A DNA stretch of 64,000 bases from Blastocatellia bacterium (GCA_016713405.1 JADJPF010000007.1:291268-355267); one strand, 5' to 3'; shown: positions 1 through 9,300, numbered from the stretch's first letter. Program-made: numbers and translations. Notes: generated by a model not told the origin, from the letters alone.

Positions 1-467
1 TTTGTTAGCATTACTTGTACTGCATTAATAAGCCCAAGAGAAGCTTTATAAATTGTTGCAACAAAAGCTGGTAACTCTCCATCTGTAAAAGCATCTTTAG
101 CTCTGTAAAACAAATAGGATGGCATTAAATAACCAGCAATTGAGAGGTTATAAAGATCTAAAACTGTGATTTTACTTTCAGTTTTTTGTGAAAGAAGAAA
201 GCTACGTAAACAGGAAAATCCGTTTAATATTTCAGACCAATGGCTATTAATTTGTTTTAATGCAGAAATATTCATAGGCTTAAAATGCTTATGACGACTA
301 CCAACATAAGGACATTCTACTAACTCCATAGGTGCATCGGTGTGAAATTCAAATGGGACTTTGTTTTCACCTAACAAGCGATTTTCTGCATCTCGAAACT
401 TGGCTTCTAAATTCATTAATAAAGATAAGTGAATGCCTGAAAGCGATTGGTTTACTTGATCTGACAT
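1..467 (-). CDS. Hypothetical protein, C-terminus cut by window edge
   Basis: An open frame of about 155 codons runs leftward off the window with no stop. The start is the ATG complementary to 465-467, with a GGAGA Shine-Dalgarno about 7 nt upstream (475-479). The product begins MSDQVNQSLSGIHLSLLM and is soluble, with no signal peptide. It contains a CPYVGSRHKHFKPM segment and an uncharged helical stretch near the cut end. I do not recognise the family. It is divergent from the Gly-rich metallopeptidase at 715, so the roughly 250 bp between them should carry both promoters. Confidence 0.6.
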   Translation of the reverse strand, partial: MSDQVNQSLSGIHLSLLMNLEAKFRDAENRLLGENKVPFEFHTDAPMELVECPYVGSRHKHFKPMNISALKQINSHWSEILNGFSCLRSFLLSQKTESKITVLDLYNLSIAGYLMPSYLFYRAKDAFTDGELPAFVATIYKASLGLINAVQVMLT

Positions 468-714
468 AAATTTTTCTCCATAGAGTAAAAACACAGTAAT
501 TTTAGGGGGGTCTTAGCGATCAAAATATGTCTATTTTATGAGTTTTTAGTTAATAGCCTAGACTTTTATGCTGCAAAAAAGGAAAAAACAGGTAATTTGC
601 AGAATTGGTAATTTTATTACGCAACTATTTAAAACTACACCCCGATAATGTGAACAAATCTACGATCAGCTTTAAGTGTATTCATTTTCTAATCAAAATA
701 ATTTGGAGCTAGTA

Positions 715-2229
715 ATGGTTAATCAAATTAACAATTCAAATGTCCCTAATATATATACAAACTCATTACCTACAACAAATAACAAAACCAATCAAAATAC
801 TAATAATTCTACTAGTGTTACAACAAACACTGAAGTAGCTCCAGGAAAATTAAGTAGAACAGGTGAACTAGACCTAGGTGCTAGCTTAATTGCTCGCCAA
901 CTACAAACCGAAACACAAACAAAAGTAGATAGCTCTGCTGCTGCTTCAGGCACAGTTCAAGCCCAAGAAGGCAAAAGTGATGGATGCGCTTTTTGTCGTG
1001 GCAAAGGCTCTCAAGGCCAAGAAGTTAGAGGAGGCTATGGAATTGGTGGCGGTTACGGCATCGGCGGCGGCTACGGAATTGGTGGCGGTTATGGCATCGG
1101 CGGTGGCTATGGAATTGGCGGCGGTTATGGCATCGGCGGGGGCTATGGAATTGGCGGCGGCTATGGAATTGGTGGCGGTTATGGCATCGGCGGTGGCTAT
1201 GGAATTGGCGGCGGAGTAAATTTAGAAAATGGTAATCAACAAAGTGGATCTTTAGGATTAGTTGCTAATCCTCCTCAATCAGCTTTAGATAAAGCAAGCT
1301 CTAAGATTTCTTCTTTAACAGGTACTGATAGAACTACCTTTAATTCTTTAAGCACTGCTGACAAAGATTTAGTACGCAGAGCAATCCAACTTCACCCAAA
1401 TGCTAGTACAAGCGATGTGTTAGGGTTTGTTAAAAATGGTAATTTTTCTAGCCTTCCTGCTGATCAAAAAGGTGTAGCATTAAATGTTATTGCTACAGTA
1501 TCTGCTCAAATTGCAGCCCAACCTACAAATACAATTGCTCGTAACACTTTAGACAATTTTGTTAAAGGAACAATAGACTAAAACTTCATCAAAGATGACC
1601 CGCAACTTTATGGTGAAGCAGAAGTAAGCGGTAAAATAAATCTTAACTTAAATAATCCTGCTATTAATGCTGCTAATGGCTATAGCGAAAACCTAGACGC
1701 TTTCAAAGCAATAGTTGGTACTTTAGCCCACGAAGTTGCACACCTTGACCATAATATGATTGATCGTAAAGGTGTAGAATTCCAAGGTGTTAAATATGAA
1801 GATGCTAATTTAGCTGCAATGTTACTAGATGAATATAGCGCACAATATACAGGTATTATGGCGGCACAAAACCGCTTGCCTAACCCAGATGAAATGAAAG
1901 GCTTCTGGCGTACACTTGTAGGACGTTCTGCTAAAGATACAGGTGCAGCATATTATAATGAGCTATCCGCAGCCCGTACACGTTCAGGACGCTTTGATCA
2001 AGTAACTAATGATATTTATAGCTTGCTTAGCAATAATCGTTTAGTCCCACCTCAAGAATTACGTGATCGCTTATTAAAGAAATTAGATACAAATGCGCTT
2101 AAGTTACAAGGTAGAGATGCTACATTACACGATACTGCTTATTTAAAAGCTATGGATGATTCTAAGTTAGATAATAAGCTAGAGCAAAAACCTAAAGACG
2201 TTGGATTTCTCAATAGAATTTTTGGTTAA
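715..2229 (+). pseudogene. Gly-rich zinc metallopeptidase-like protein split by an in-frame TAA
   Basis: The ATG at 715 follows a TTGGAG box and is preferred over the GTG at 676. One frame runs 715-2229 with a single TAA at 1579-1581. The part before the stop has an Asn/Thr-rich start, a CAFC pair, ten GGYGIG repeats and a helical segment ending DNFVKGTID. The part after it reads NFIKDDPQLYGEAEV and reaches TLAHEVAHLDHN, a gluzincin-type HExxH motif, so the putative catalytic helix lies downstream of the stop. An AAA (Lys) to TAA change would explain it. A downstream restart at ATG 1756 would lose the HExxH. Substrate unknown. Confidence 0.7.
1030..1209 (+). repeat. Ten 18-bp tandem repeats encoding GGYGIG
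   Basis: Ten consecutive 18-bp units, each encoding GGYGIG, lie inside the metallopeptidase-like gene. Synonymous third-base differences alternate between units, giving an apparent 36-bp super-period. The tract is clearly richer in G and C than its surroundings. Unit number could change by slippage. Confidence 0.95.
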
Positions 2230-2323
2230 ATCTTCTATTTTTCTAAAATTAAAGCTTGAATAAGCTGCAAGTTATGCGTTAAAAGTATGCTTGCAGCTTT
2301 TAACTTTTTGGAGTAATAATTTT

Positions 2324-2879
2324 ATGGCAATAACAGATTTAATATTGGCTGATGCAGAAGCAAAAAAATCCCGATTTGCTGGCCGTATGACGCTAACAGA
2401 AAACCAAGTTTTTGACCTTCCTTCAGAACTAAGAAAATTTTCTATAACAATTAATGGTGTATTTGATTATTTACCTATTACTTATCTGGTATTAGGCAAT
2501 AATTATTACAGTTCATTAGAAAAAGGGGATTTTGCCCGTATTTTAAGAGCTTTTGACTTGGTGGAATCAGAAAAGTTAACTGCTGGAGATGTAGCTAGGT
2601 TGTTTTTATTATTAGAAATTCCTTTACGTGGTAGGTTTGTAGTAGAAACAGTTAGAGATCTAGAATTGCCTGAAGAAATGCCTGTTGAGGTACAAAAGCA
2701 ATTTGCAAACTTAATTGTTCCTCCTGCTTTACATCGTAGTCCTAATTTAGCACAATGTGCTTTTTTTTTCTTTTAATGGACGAGAAAATATTTTAGAAGA
2801 AGTAATGTTAGAAATTTCTGGAAACTATGATATTAATCAGCATATCTACCCTGTTGCCAATCTTTCACCTAGAAAATAA
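2324..2879 (+). CDS. Hypothetical soluble protein, frameshifted in a T9 tract
   Basis: The start is ATG 2324, preceded by GGAG at 2310-2313; a longer TTG start at 2291 lacks a ribosome site. The frame ends prematurely at TAA 2774-2776, just after nine T residues (2761-2769). Removing one T joins it to a second frame reading SFNGRENILEEVMLEISGN and ending at 2877-2879, about 184 residues in total. The product is acidic, with alternating helices and strands, no signal peptide and no membrane segment. Family not recognised. It follows the broken metallopeptidase and precedes a zinc-ribbon membrane protein on the same strand. Confidence 0.6.
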
Positions 2880-2900
2880 CTTAATGATGCTACTATAGAT

Positions 2901-3332
2901 ATGAACAAAATAACAAATCTACATATTCGTACTGAATCATTACCTTTACGTTGCGAAATTTGTCATCAAACAGATTGTTTTGACCCAGATCAAAACTGGT
3001 GTTCACGTTGTAAGGAAATTACAATTAAAGAAGACCATTCAAAAAAGGAAATTTTTATTAATATTACTAAAAAAACTGCTTTAGAGATTTTACTAGGTTT
3101 AATAAAACTTGGTTTAACAACAGGAGGATTTGCAAGCCTAATGTTAGTTTTTTTCTGGGCTGGTGCTTCGGGTGATGCTATTTTGGTTTTAGCTATTTTG
3201 TCTTTATTTAGTGGTTTATTAGGAGGATTAATTTTTGGGCTAGTTTTTATATTGGGAATTTTAGCTTTTAATGGAATAGAGAAATTAAAATGGTATTTTT
3301 CTGGAAAACGTCATCCATTGCAGCAATTCTAA
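2901..3332 (+). CDS. Zinc-ribbon membrane protein
   Basis: 143 residues. The N-terminus carries CEICHQTDCF...WCSRCK, two CxxC-type pairs about 15 residues apart that look like a zinc ribbon. Residues about 65-90 and 95-125 are hydrophobic and probably form two membrane helices joined by a short turn; the C-terminus is basic. The likely topology is a cytoplasmic zinc ribbon tethered to the inner membrane. It lies in the same direction as the zinc-ribbon kinase at 3510. Function unknown; the zinc-binding call rests on cysteine spacing only. Confidence 0.7.
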   Translation: MNKITNLHIRTESLPLRCEICHQTDCFDPDQNWCSRCKEITIKEDHSKKEIFINITKKTALEILLGLIKLGLTTGGFASLMLVFFWAGASGDAILVLAILSLFSGLLGGLIFGLVFILGILAFNGIEKLKWYFSGKRHPLQQF

Positions 3333-3458
3333 AGTTGATTTACCTGTATCTTAACCAATAAGAATATTATCTCTAAAATTCTGCTAAGGAAAATGCCTAG
3401 ATAAAATTAAATAATATTAACTGACATTTATTAAATTTTTTGCTATCTTGCACAAAGC

Positions 3459-3494
3459 TATTTAAGTCAATATATCTATTTAAGTCAATGTATC
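3459..3494 (+). repeat. Two 18-bp tandem copies just upstream of kinase gene
   Basis: Two adjacent 18-bp copies of TATTTAAGTCAAT(A/G)TATC (3459-3476 and 3477-3494) differ at one base. They end 4 bp before the GGAG box of the kinase at 3510, so they sit in its promoter or 5' leader. A paired operator is possible but not shown. Confidence 0.75.
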
Positions 3495-3509
3495 TTTTGG
3501 AGATTGTGG

Positions 3510-4418
3510 ATGTCTGGATGTGTTTTTAGTAATTGTTCTTCCCCTAGCGATGGTGTAAATGGACGTTGTGAAGGTTGTGGATCATTAATAAAAAATGAAA
3601 TGATTCGACAACGTTACATTGTTGAAAAGGTTATAAACCGCAGTAAGTTTGGAGTTAACTACTTAGTTAAAGACTCAAACAAAGATAGCACTTTTAAGAT
3701 AGTAAAAGAACTACAACCAGTTTCTGAAGATGATCCTGATTTTTATAGTGTAAGACGTTCTACAGTAGAGCGACTTTTTGAACGAGAAGCACGTGTATTA
3801 ATGGGGCTACATCATCCTGGTATTCCTCGCCTATATGCTGCTTTTGAGGAGAAATCTTTTGCTTATTTGGTAGAAGAATATATTCCTGGAACAACATTAC
3901 TAGAATCATTAGATAAATCTAACCGAAGTAAAATTACTGAAGCTGAGGCAAGAAGGATCTTAAAAGAACTTGCTACAATTTTAGTTTATCTACATTCCCG
4001 TGTTCCAGCAGTAGTTCACCGAGATATTAAGCCACAAAATTTAATGTTTGCTGAAGACGATGGACGGTTGTTATTGGTGGAATTTGCTGCGGTTTCTCAA
4101 CATGCACAAAAAAGCACTAATAGCACAGTAGTTGGAACTGCTGGTTATGCTCCAACAGAGCAACTTTATGGGCAAGCTGTTCCACAAAGTGATTTATATG
4201 CTGCTGGTGCTACAATACTAAGGTTAATTACAGGAGTGCATCCTAGTAAGTTATATAACCCTATAGAAAAACAATTTATTTGGCATAGCCAAGCAAATGT
4301 TACTCCTGCCTTTGCTTGTATTATAGATGGGCTGCTAGCACAGGATTTAACCGAACGCACCAGTAGTGCAGAGCAGTTATTACTAGAGTTAGAAATCTTA
4401 AGACCTTTGCCAGGTTAA
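3510..4418 (+). CDS. Ser/Thr protein kinase with N-terminal zinc ribbon, altered DFG motif
   Basis: The start is ATG 3510, 7 nt after GGAG. The N-terminus has a C-x5-C...C-x2-C zinc-ribbon-like cluster, followed by a PknB/SPK-type kinase domain. HRDIKPQN is intact, the activation-segment end reads VVGTAGYAPTEQ, and QSDLYAAGA matches subdomain IX. The DFG metal-binding motif is replaced by VEF (LLLVEFAAV), and the glycine loop is degenerate (NRSKFGVNY). Relatives with LIDFGAV at this point are active, so this copy may be weak or a pseudokinase. No membrane segment, so cytoplasmic. Eight bases separate it from the eIF2B-like gene, suggesting co-transcription. Confidence 0.85.
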   Translation: MSGCVFSNCSSPSDGVNGRCEGCGSLIKNEMIRQRYIVEKVINRSKFGVNYLVKDSNKDSTFKIVKELQPVSEDDPDFYSVRRSTVERLFEREARVLMGLHHPGIPRLYAAFEEKSFAYLVEEYIPGTTLLESLDKSNRSKITEAEARRILKELATILVYLHSRVPAVVHRDIKPQNLMFAEDDGRLLLVEFAAVSQHAQKSTNSTVVGTAGYAPTEQLYGQAVPQSDLYAAGATILRLITGVHPSKLYNPIEKQFIWHSQANVTPAFACIIDGLLAQDLTERTSSAEQLLLELEILRPLPG

Positions 4419-4425
4419 GAAATTT

Positions 4426-5358
4426 ATGGATATTGATGAGAAAATAAAACAAAAGTTAATTGATATTGCTCAAGATAATAGCTCTGGTTCTTCAGAATTA
4501 GCTAAACGTGCAGCAGTAACTTTATTAGAAATAGTGGCAAGTATACAGGAAGCCCCTAATACCTCAGTACAAAGCCTACGTACTCCAATACTTATTTTTG
4601 CTAAAGCCCTACTTCAAGCCCAACCTAAAATGGCAACACTTTTTAACCTAGTCAACCGTGCTTTGTTGGTTATCAATAGCCAAGTTGTTTTTGGGGAAGC
4701 AAAAGCAGCATTAGAAAAATATATTTATAATTTTTTATCAATTGTTGTTAGTGGTAGCGATGGGATTAGCGAAATATTTCAACCAATAATTACAGAAAAT
4801 ACTATAGTTCTTACTTACTCTTATAGTGCTACAGTTAATAAAGCTTTAATTAACATTAAACAAAAAGGGATTAACTTTGAGGTTTTTTGTAGCGAAAGTC
4901 GGCCAATAATGGAAGGGAGGAAAACGGCTCAAATACTAGCAACTGCTGGTATTGGAGTAACTTTTATTGTTGATGCTGCAATTTTATTTGCCTTGCAACG
5001 CTCAAATGTTGTTATTTTTGGGGCTGATGCAATTACTACAGAAGGGATTGTTAATAAAATAGGGACAATGCTTATTGCTTTGGCTGCCCGTCATTTTAAT
5101 AAACCTTGTTATGTACTGGCAGATAGCACTAAGTTCTTACCCTCGTCTTATCGTTTGATGACTGAAGAAATACATAAACAAGCGGAAATTTGGCCCGACT
5201 CACCTTTAGAAATAATAGTATTTAATCGTTATTTTGAAACTATTCCATTAGATTTTTTTACAGGGGTAGTTACTGAGTACGGAATACTAACAATGCCAGA
5301 AGTTAAGCTACATTTAACTAATTTAGGGATTTGCTCAGAGTTATGTACACAGTTGTAA
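4426..5358 (+). CDS. eIF2B alpha/beta/delta-like (MTR-1-P isomerase superfamily) protein
   Basis: 310 residues of the IF-2B superfamily, which includes methylthioribose-1-phosphate and ribose-1,5-bisphosphate isomerases and eIF2B regulatory subunits. Visible marks are ILTYSYSATV, the phosphate-site-like VFCSESRPIMEGRKTAQ, and FGADAITTEGIVNKIGT, where the Asp is the conserved catalytic or binding position. The N-terminal third is helical, as in the family. Sugar-phosphate isomerase activity is likely but the substrate cannot be read from sequence. The 3' end overlaps the CinA-like gene by 16 bp, so translation is probably coupled. Confidence 0.8.
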   Translation: MDIDEKIKQKLIDIAQDNSSGSSELAKRAAVTLLEIVASIQEAPNTSVQSLRTPILIFAKALLQAQPKMATLFNLVNRALLVINSQVVFGEAKAALEKYIYNFLSIVVSGSDGISEIFQPIITENTIVLTYSYSATVNKALINIKQKGINFEVFCSESRPIMEGRKTAQILATAGIGVTFIVDAAILFALQRSNVVIFGADAITTEGIVNKIGTMLIALAARHFNKPCYVLADSTKFLPSSYRLMTEEIHKQAEIWPDSPLEIIVFNRYFETIPLDFFTGVVTEYGILTMPEVKLHLTNLGICSELCTQL

Positions 5359-6161
5359 TTTTAGCTATAGGGAATGAGTTATTAATTGGTGAAACTTTAG
5401 ACACCAATACAAATTGGCTTTGTCAAAATTTAACGGCTTTAGGTTTGCAAGTTGCTGCTACTTTAACTTTACCTGATGATTTAGGCATAATTGCTAGCAC
5501 TGTTGAACAATTACTTAGTCAAAAAATTTTTTCTTTTCCAATAAATCTACTTATTAGTACTGGTGGTTTAGGCCCAACATCTGATGATCTAACTTTAGAA
5601 GCCATTGCTAAAAGCCTTGATTTGTCTTTGGAATTAAACCAAATTGCTTATCAATGGATAGTAGAAAAGTATCAAGCCTTAGCTGAAAAAAATTTTGTTG
5701 ATAGCGCAGAAATAAATGATGCACGTAGTAAAATGGCATTTCTACCATTAACATCAATACCTATAAAAAACCCAGAAGGAGTAGCACCCGCAATAAAAAT
5801 TACAGCTAAAAATACTACAATTATTTGTCTTCCAGGTGTTCCTCAGGAAATGAAAGCCTTTATGCTTGGCCCAGTGCAAGCATTGCTATCAGAATTATAT
5901 GAAACAGGAATATTTGCCGAAAAAGAACTTTTTGCTTTGTGTGGGGATGAATCTTTACTTGCTCCTATTTTAAGTCAGGTTGCCAAACTTTACCCACAAG
6001 TTTATATTAAGTCCAAAGCAAAGGGTTTTGGTAAAGATTTACGTTTTCAAATTAAATTACATATCCGTGGTAAAGATAGTAGTATCAATAGCTTACTTAG
6101 TGCAGCCGAAAACTCTTTGTGTCAAGCACTAAATAGTAATGGAATTCAAATAATAGCTTAA
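5343..6161 (+). CDS. CinA N-terminal domain protein (COG1058, MoCF-like)
   Basis: The start is ATG 5343 inside the end of the previous gene; the TTG at 5331 is less likely. MYTVVILAIGNELLIGETLDTN and LISTGGLGPTSDD are the signature motifs of the CinA/MoaB-like fold. The roughly 272-residue product covers only the N-terminal COG1058 domain and lacks the C-terminal NMN deamidase domain of full CinA (about 410 residues). Stand-alone forms have been linked to ADP-ribose / nicotinamide-nucleotide pyrophosphatase activity. Co-location with a sugar-phosphate isomerase homologue suggests nucleotide or ribose salvage. This pathway assignment is inference. Confidence 0.85.
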   Translation: MYTVVILAIGNELLIGETLDTNTNWLCQNLTALGLQVAATLTLPDDLGIIASTVEQLLSQKIFSFPINLLISTGGLGPTSDDLTLEAIAKSLDLSLELNQIAYQWIVEKYQALAEKNFVDSAEINDARSKMAFLPLTSIPIKNPEGVAPAIKITAKNTTIICLPGVPQEMKAFMLGPVQALLSELYETGIFAEKELFALCGDESLLAPILSQVAKLYPQVYIKSKAKGFGKDLRFQIKLHIRGKDSSINSLLSAAENSLCQALNSNGIQIIA

Positions 6162-6178
6162 GCTATTTTCTTAATCTA

Positions 6179-6739
6179 ATGAGTGTTAATAATCTAGTTT
6201 CTAAATTACTTTATCAAGGTTTAACTACTGTTAGTTTGGTAGAAAAATCTTTAGGGCTAGAAGCACCAACTACAAAACTAACAGAAATACAAACAAAAGA
6301 GTTAAAGAAAATATTTCTTTCTACAGTAGATTATTCCAAAATTTTAATAAAAGCTGGCGACTCACATTTACTAACCATTAGCGGACGAGCTTTTGTAATG
6401 GGTAATATTATTTATATTCCAAAAGAAACTTATAGTATGCAGTTATTAGTTCATGAAATGACTCATATTTGGCAATATCAAAATGGTGGTTGTGGTTATA
6501 TTGGCAAATCTTTATTAGGGCAATACTTAGGCCAAGGTTATGATTTTGTAACAGGAATTTCTGAAAATAAAGCTTGGGAAAAGCTAAATCCAGAACAACA
6601 AGCTTCTTTAATAGAATATGCTTATGCAGCTAAATTTTTTGAACAAGGTGAAAAAGAATTTATTTATTGGGGCCGAGATTATACAAATTATCTGAAAAAA
6701 GCTTTAGAACAACTACGCAAAGGATTAGGTGTTAGCTAG
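6179..6739 (+). CDS. HExxH-containing protein resembling DUF4157 (eCIS core) proteins
   Basis: 186 residues, ATG at 6179, 17 bp after the CinA-like gene and with no clear Shine-Dalgarno. The key segment is LLVHEMTHIWQYQNGG. This HExxH followed by W-Q is like the HExxHxxQ of DUF4157 and Rhs-associated metallopeptidase-like proteins. Upstream IYIPKETYSMQ fits the strand before the metal helix. No signal peptide is seen. Whether it is an active protease is unknown, because the third zinc ligand is not obvious. Confidence 0.7.
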   Translation: MSVNNLVSKLLYQGLTTVSLVEKSLGLEAPTTKLTEIQTKELKKIFLSTVDYSKILIKAGDSHLLTISGRAFVMGNIIYIPKETYSMQLLVHEMTHIWQYQNGGCGYIGKSLLGQYLGQGYDFVTGISENKAWEKLNPEQQASLIEYAYAAKFFEQGEKEFIYWGRDYTNYLKKALEQLRKGLGVS

Positions 6740-6781
6740 ATTATTGGCAAAATATAAACCTGATCATATTTTACCAATAAT
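6740..6781 (+). terminator. Hairpin after the 6179 gene
   Basis: Arms 6740-6755 and 6766-6781 are 16 bp each with one mismatch and a 10-nt loop, directly after the stop codon. There is no U-tract, so it is either a weak terminator or an mRNA-stabilising hairpin. The remaining 6782-7050 is non-coding and holds short inverted repeats (AACACT/AGTGTT near 6945) and presumably the promoter of the OmpA gene. Confidence 0.6.
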
Positions 6782-7050
6782 TACCTAGTATATAGCACTA
6801 TGATATAAACTGTGTTCTAGGTATTTTGTTAGAAAAGCTAATAGTTAAAAGGATTTTGATCCTGGGTTTGACAAAATTGGGTTGACTCTATCAAGCTAAA
6901 GCGTGTATAAGCAAAAATAACACTTTAATAACACCGCACTATATAACACTTTAAGTAGTGTTTTAATAGAAACCCTTGTTGCGGTGATTCATTCAAGATT
7001 AACAATACAGGTTTTAGAGTTAAATAGTGGTCGGATGACCGGAGGTGCTT

Positions 7051-9246
7051 ATGAGATTTTTGAAGACCATGATGGCGACAATTTTGCTGGTGCTGTTATT
7101 TAATGTTATGGTCTCTGCGCAAGAATCAGAAAGAGACAAACGCCGCGTAACTCAACCAACAGTTAGTGGTGCCACAGGGCTTTTTACTGTTTATGACTCC
7201 TCTACGCTAAAGCGTGGGGAATTTAATGTTGGATTTTTTGCTAACAACTATGATCGTGACCCAGGCGATGTTGATATTATGCAATATCCTGTTAATGTTG
7301 CTTTTGGTGTTACTGATCGTGTGGAAGTATTCTTACAAACTGATGGATATCAACGAGTTATTTCCAACGCCCCATTTGAATTAAGCGGGCCATTATTTCC
7401 AGGACTTTCACGTCCCCAAGGTTCATTTGGTTTAGATGGTGTTAATATTAATTTCCCTGAATTAAACCAAACTAACCCACAATTTTTCCCTCTTAATGGC
7501 GCACCAATAAGCGGTGCTGTCGTTGGTGGTGTGTTACCAGGGTTGCCGCAAACAGGCTCACGACCAATATTTGATCCTGTTTTGGGAGTTAATAAACCAG
7601 GCTTTTTTGCCCCAGGTTTTCTAAATGATTTTCCTTTTTTAGGTAAAGGTGGCGGCACTTTAGGCAGTGCTTCTTTTGGTACTAAAATAAGCTTTAGACC
7701 AGAAAGAGGTATTGGTTTTGCTATTTTAGGCATAGTTAAGGTGCCAACTGTTCCAGCCGGTGCATTATTTCAAAAAGATAGAGGTGGACGGTTAACACAA
7801 GGATCTGGTGCTGGCGCAACAGACTTTGGAGTATTTTTAATTACTAGTTTACGTAGAGGACTTGTTAGCACTCACTTAAACTTTGGCTATGTCCATGCTA
7901 ATGATCCAAAATCACGTAATTTTGAGCTTCTAGATCGTAGTGATTCTTTAATTTTCTCTGCTGGTGTAGATGTTCCTATTAATCGTTATGTACAACTTAT
8001 TGGTGAAGCTACCTATAATTATTATGTTGGTGAAGCTACACCTACGCTTAATCGTCCTAACCCTGTAGATGTTTTAGCTGGTGCTAGATTTTATCCATTT
8101 GGTAAGGATGAAAACCGACGATTCTTATTCTCTTTTGGTGGTGGCTATCGTTACTTTGCTAATAATTCTGGTTCAGAACGCGAAGAAGACACCATTAAAC
8201 GAGTTATTGCTACTGGAACAGTACCAGCAGCAACTATAGCTCGTAGCTTAGAAGGTGATTATAACGGCTTTGTTGCTCATATAACTCTAGGGTTACGTAA
8301 TACAAAAGCAGCACCTCCACCACCTCCAGCAGTAGACCCTTGTGCTAATGCTGTAGCTCCTACCATTGAACTTGCTGCTGATAAATTAGCAGTTAAGGAG
8401 CGTTCTAACGATGTTGTTAAATTTAGCACTCGTGGCATGGGTGATGGATTAACTTATAATTGGACTGCTACAGGTGGTTCATTTACAGATAACGGTTCTG
8501 TAGAAAGAACTTGGAGTTCTGCTAATTTAGCTCCTGGTACTTACACAATTACAGTAACAGTAACAGATAAATGTAATTTATCTAAATCTGATACTCGTAC
8601 AATTACAGTAGAAAAAGGTAATCGTTGCCCAACCGTTTCACTCAAGGCTAATCCAACTACTGCTCAAGAAGGTGCAGATGTCACCTTTAACTTCACTGCT
8701 GGCGGTAATGACCCAGATGGTGACAAGCTACAGTATGTTTGGACAACCACTCGAGGCACACTTAATGGTGGTGATGCAGCTAAACAACTTAATAGCACAG
8801 GCTTAAGTGCAGGCAATATCACTGTAAAAGTAACTGTTAGTGATGGTCAATGCTCTGCTACAGATAGCGTTACAGTTTCAATTACTCCTAGACCTGCTCC
8901 ACCTGCTGTATTTACAACTAGCTGTAACACTTATAAGACAGTCAATGATTCTCGTCCAGATAACGCTTGTAAGCGTGTATTAGACGATGTTGCAGCAAGA
9001 CTACAAAATGATAGAAATGCTGTTTTAATTATTGATGGACATTCTGATAAGGGTGAAAAAGCTGGCACAGCTAAGACCCGCGCTCAACGTGTAAGAGATT
9101 ATTTAGTCAATGAAAGAAATCTTGATGCTGGCCGTATTGAAGTTCGTAGCTTTGATAATCAACGTCCAGATCCATCAGGAGATCGCCTACTCAATAGACG
9201 AGTAATGTTGCACGTTGTACCACAAGGGGCAACTCGTCCAGAATAA
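7051..9246 (+). CDS. Outer-membrane protein with PKD/Ig-like repeats and C-terminal OmpA domain
   Basis: The start is ATG 7051, 5 nt after a perfect GGAGG (7041-7045). A signal peptide ends near VMVSAQ. Residues about 30-420 are a Gly/aromatic, alternating hydrophobic region like an outer-membrane barrel (porin/transporter-like), followed by a Pro stretch (PPPPPAVDP). Two PKD/Ig-like domains follow (about 435-525 and 530-615); the first contains YNWTATGGSF and the second ends before the linker PRPAPPAV. The C-terminus is an OmpA-like peptidoglycan-binding domain with LIIDGHSDKGE and LNRRVMLHV. It probably links the outer membrane to the cell wall. Transcribed alone and followed by a strong terminator. 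Confidence 0.85.
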   Translation: MRFLKTMMATILLVLLFNVMVSAQESERDKRRVTQPTVSGATGLFTVYDSSTLKRGEFNVGFFANNYDRDPGDVDIMQYPVNVAFGVTDRVEVFLQTDGYQRVISNAPFELSGPLFPGLSRPQGSFGLDGVNINFPELNQTNPQFFPLNGAPISGAVVGGVLPGLPQTGSRPIFDPVLGVNKPGFFAPGFLNDFPFLGKGGGTLGSASFGTKISFRPERGIGFAILGIVKVPTVPAGALFQKDRGGRLTQGSGAGATDFGVFLITSLRRGLVSTHLNFGYVHANDPKSRNFELLDRSDSLIFSAGVDVPINRYVQLIGEATYNYYVGEATPTLNRPNPVDVLAGARFYPFGKDENRRFLFSFGGGYRYFANNSGSEREEDTIKRVIATGTVPAATIARSLEGDYNGFVAHITLGLRNTKAAPPPPPAVDPCANAVAPTIELAADKLAVKERSNDVVKFSTRGMGDGLTYNWTATGGSFTDNGSVERTWSSANLAPGTYTITVTVTDKCNLSKSDTRTITVEKGNRCPTVSLKANPTTAQEGADVTFNFTAGGNDPDGDKLQYVWTTTRGTLNGGDAAKQLNSTGLSAGNITVKVTVSDGQCSATDSVTVSITPRPAPPAVFTTSCNTYKTVNDSRPDNACKRVLDDVAARLQNDRNAVLIIDGHSDKGEKAGTAKTRAQRVRDYLVNERNLDAGRIEVRSFDNQRPDPSGDRLLNRRVMLHVVPQGATRPE

Positions 9247-9270
9247 ATTAGAAGTAAATTTTCCTCTACT

Positions 9271-9300
9271 AAAAAAGCGGGCTAACTAGCCCGCTTTTTT
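9271..9300 (+). terminator. Rho-independent terminator
   Basis: AAAAAAGCGGGCTA / TAGCCCGCTTTTTT forms a strong GC stem with a tiny loop and a T6 tail 24 bp after the OmpA gene. The flanking A6 means it could also work on the other strand. Confidence 0.95.

Noticed and set aside
1030..1209. CRISPR-like regular repeats
   Set aside because: Units are contiguous with no spacers and encode GGYGIG in frame; this is a coding tandem repeat.
977..1219. 80-codon ORF in the +2 frame rich in Met/Ala/Val
   Set aside because: It is the repeat tract read in another frame (MELVAVMAS periodicity) with no ribosome site.
1579..1581. TAA as reassigned codon
   Set aside because: TAA is used as the normal stop in most genes of the window.
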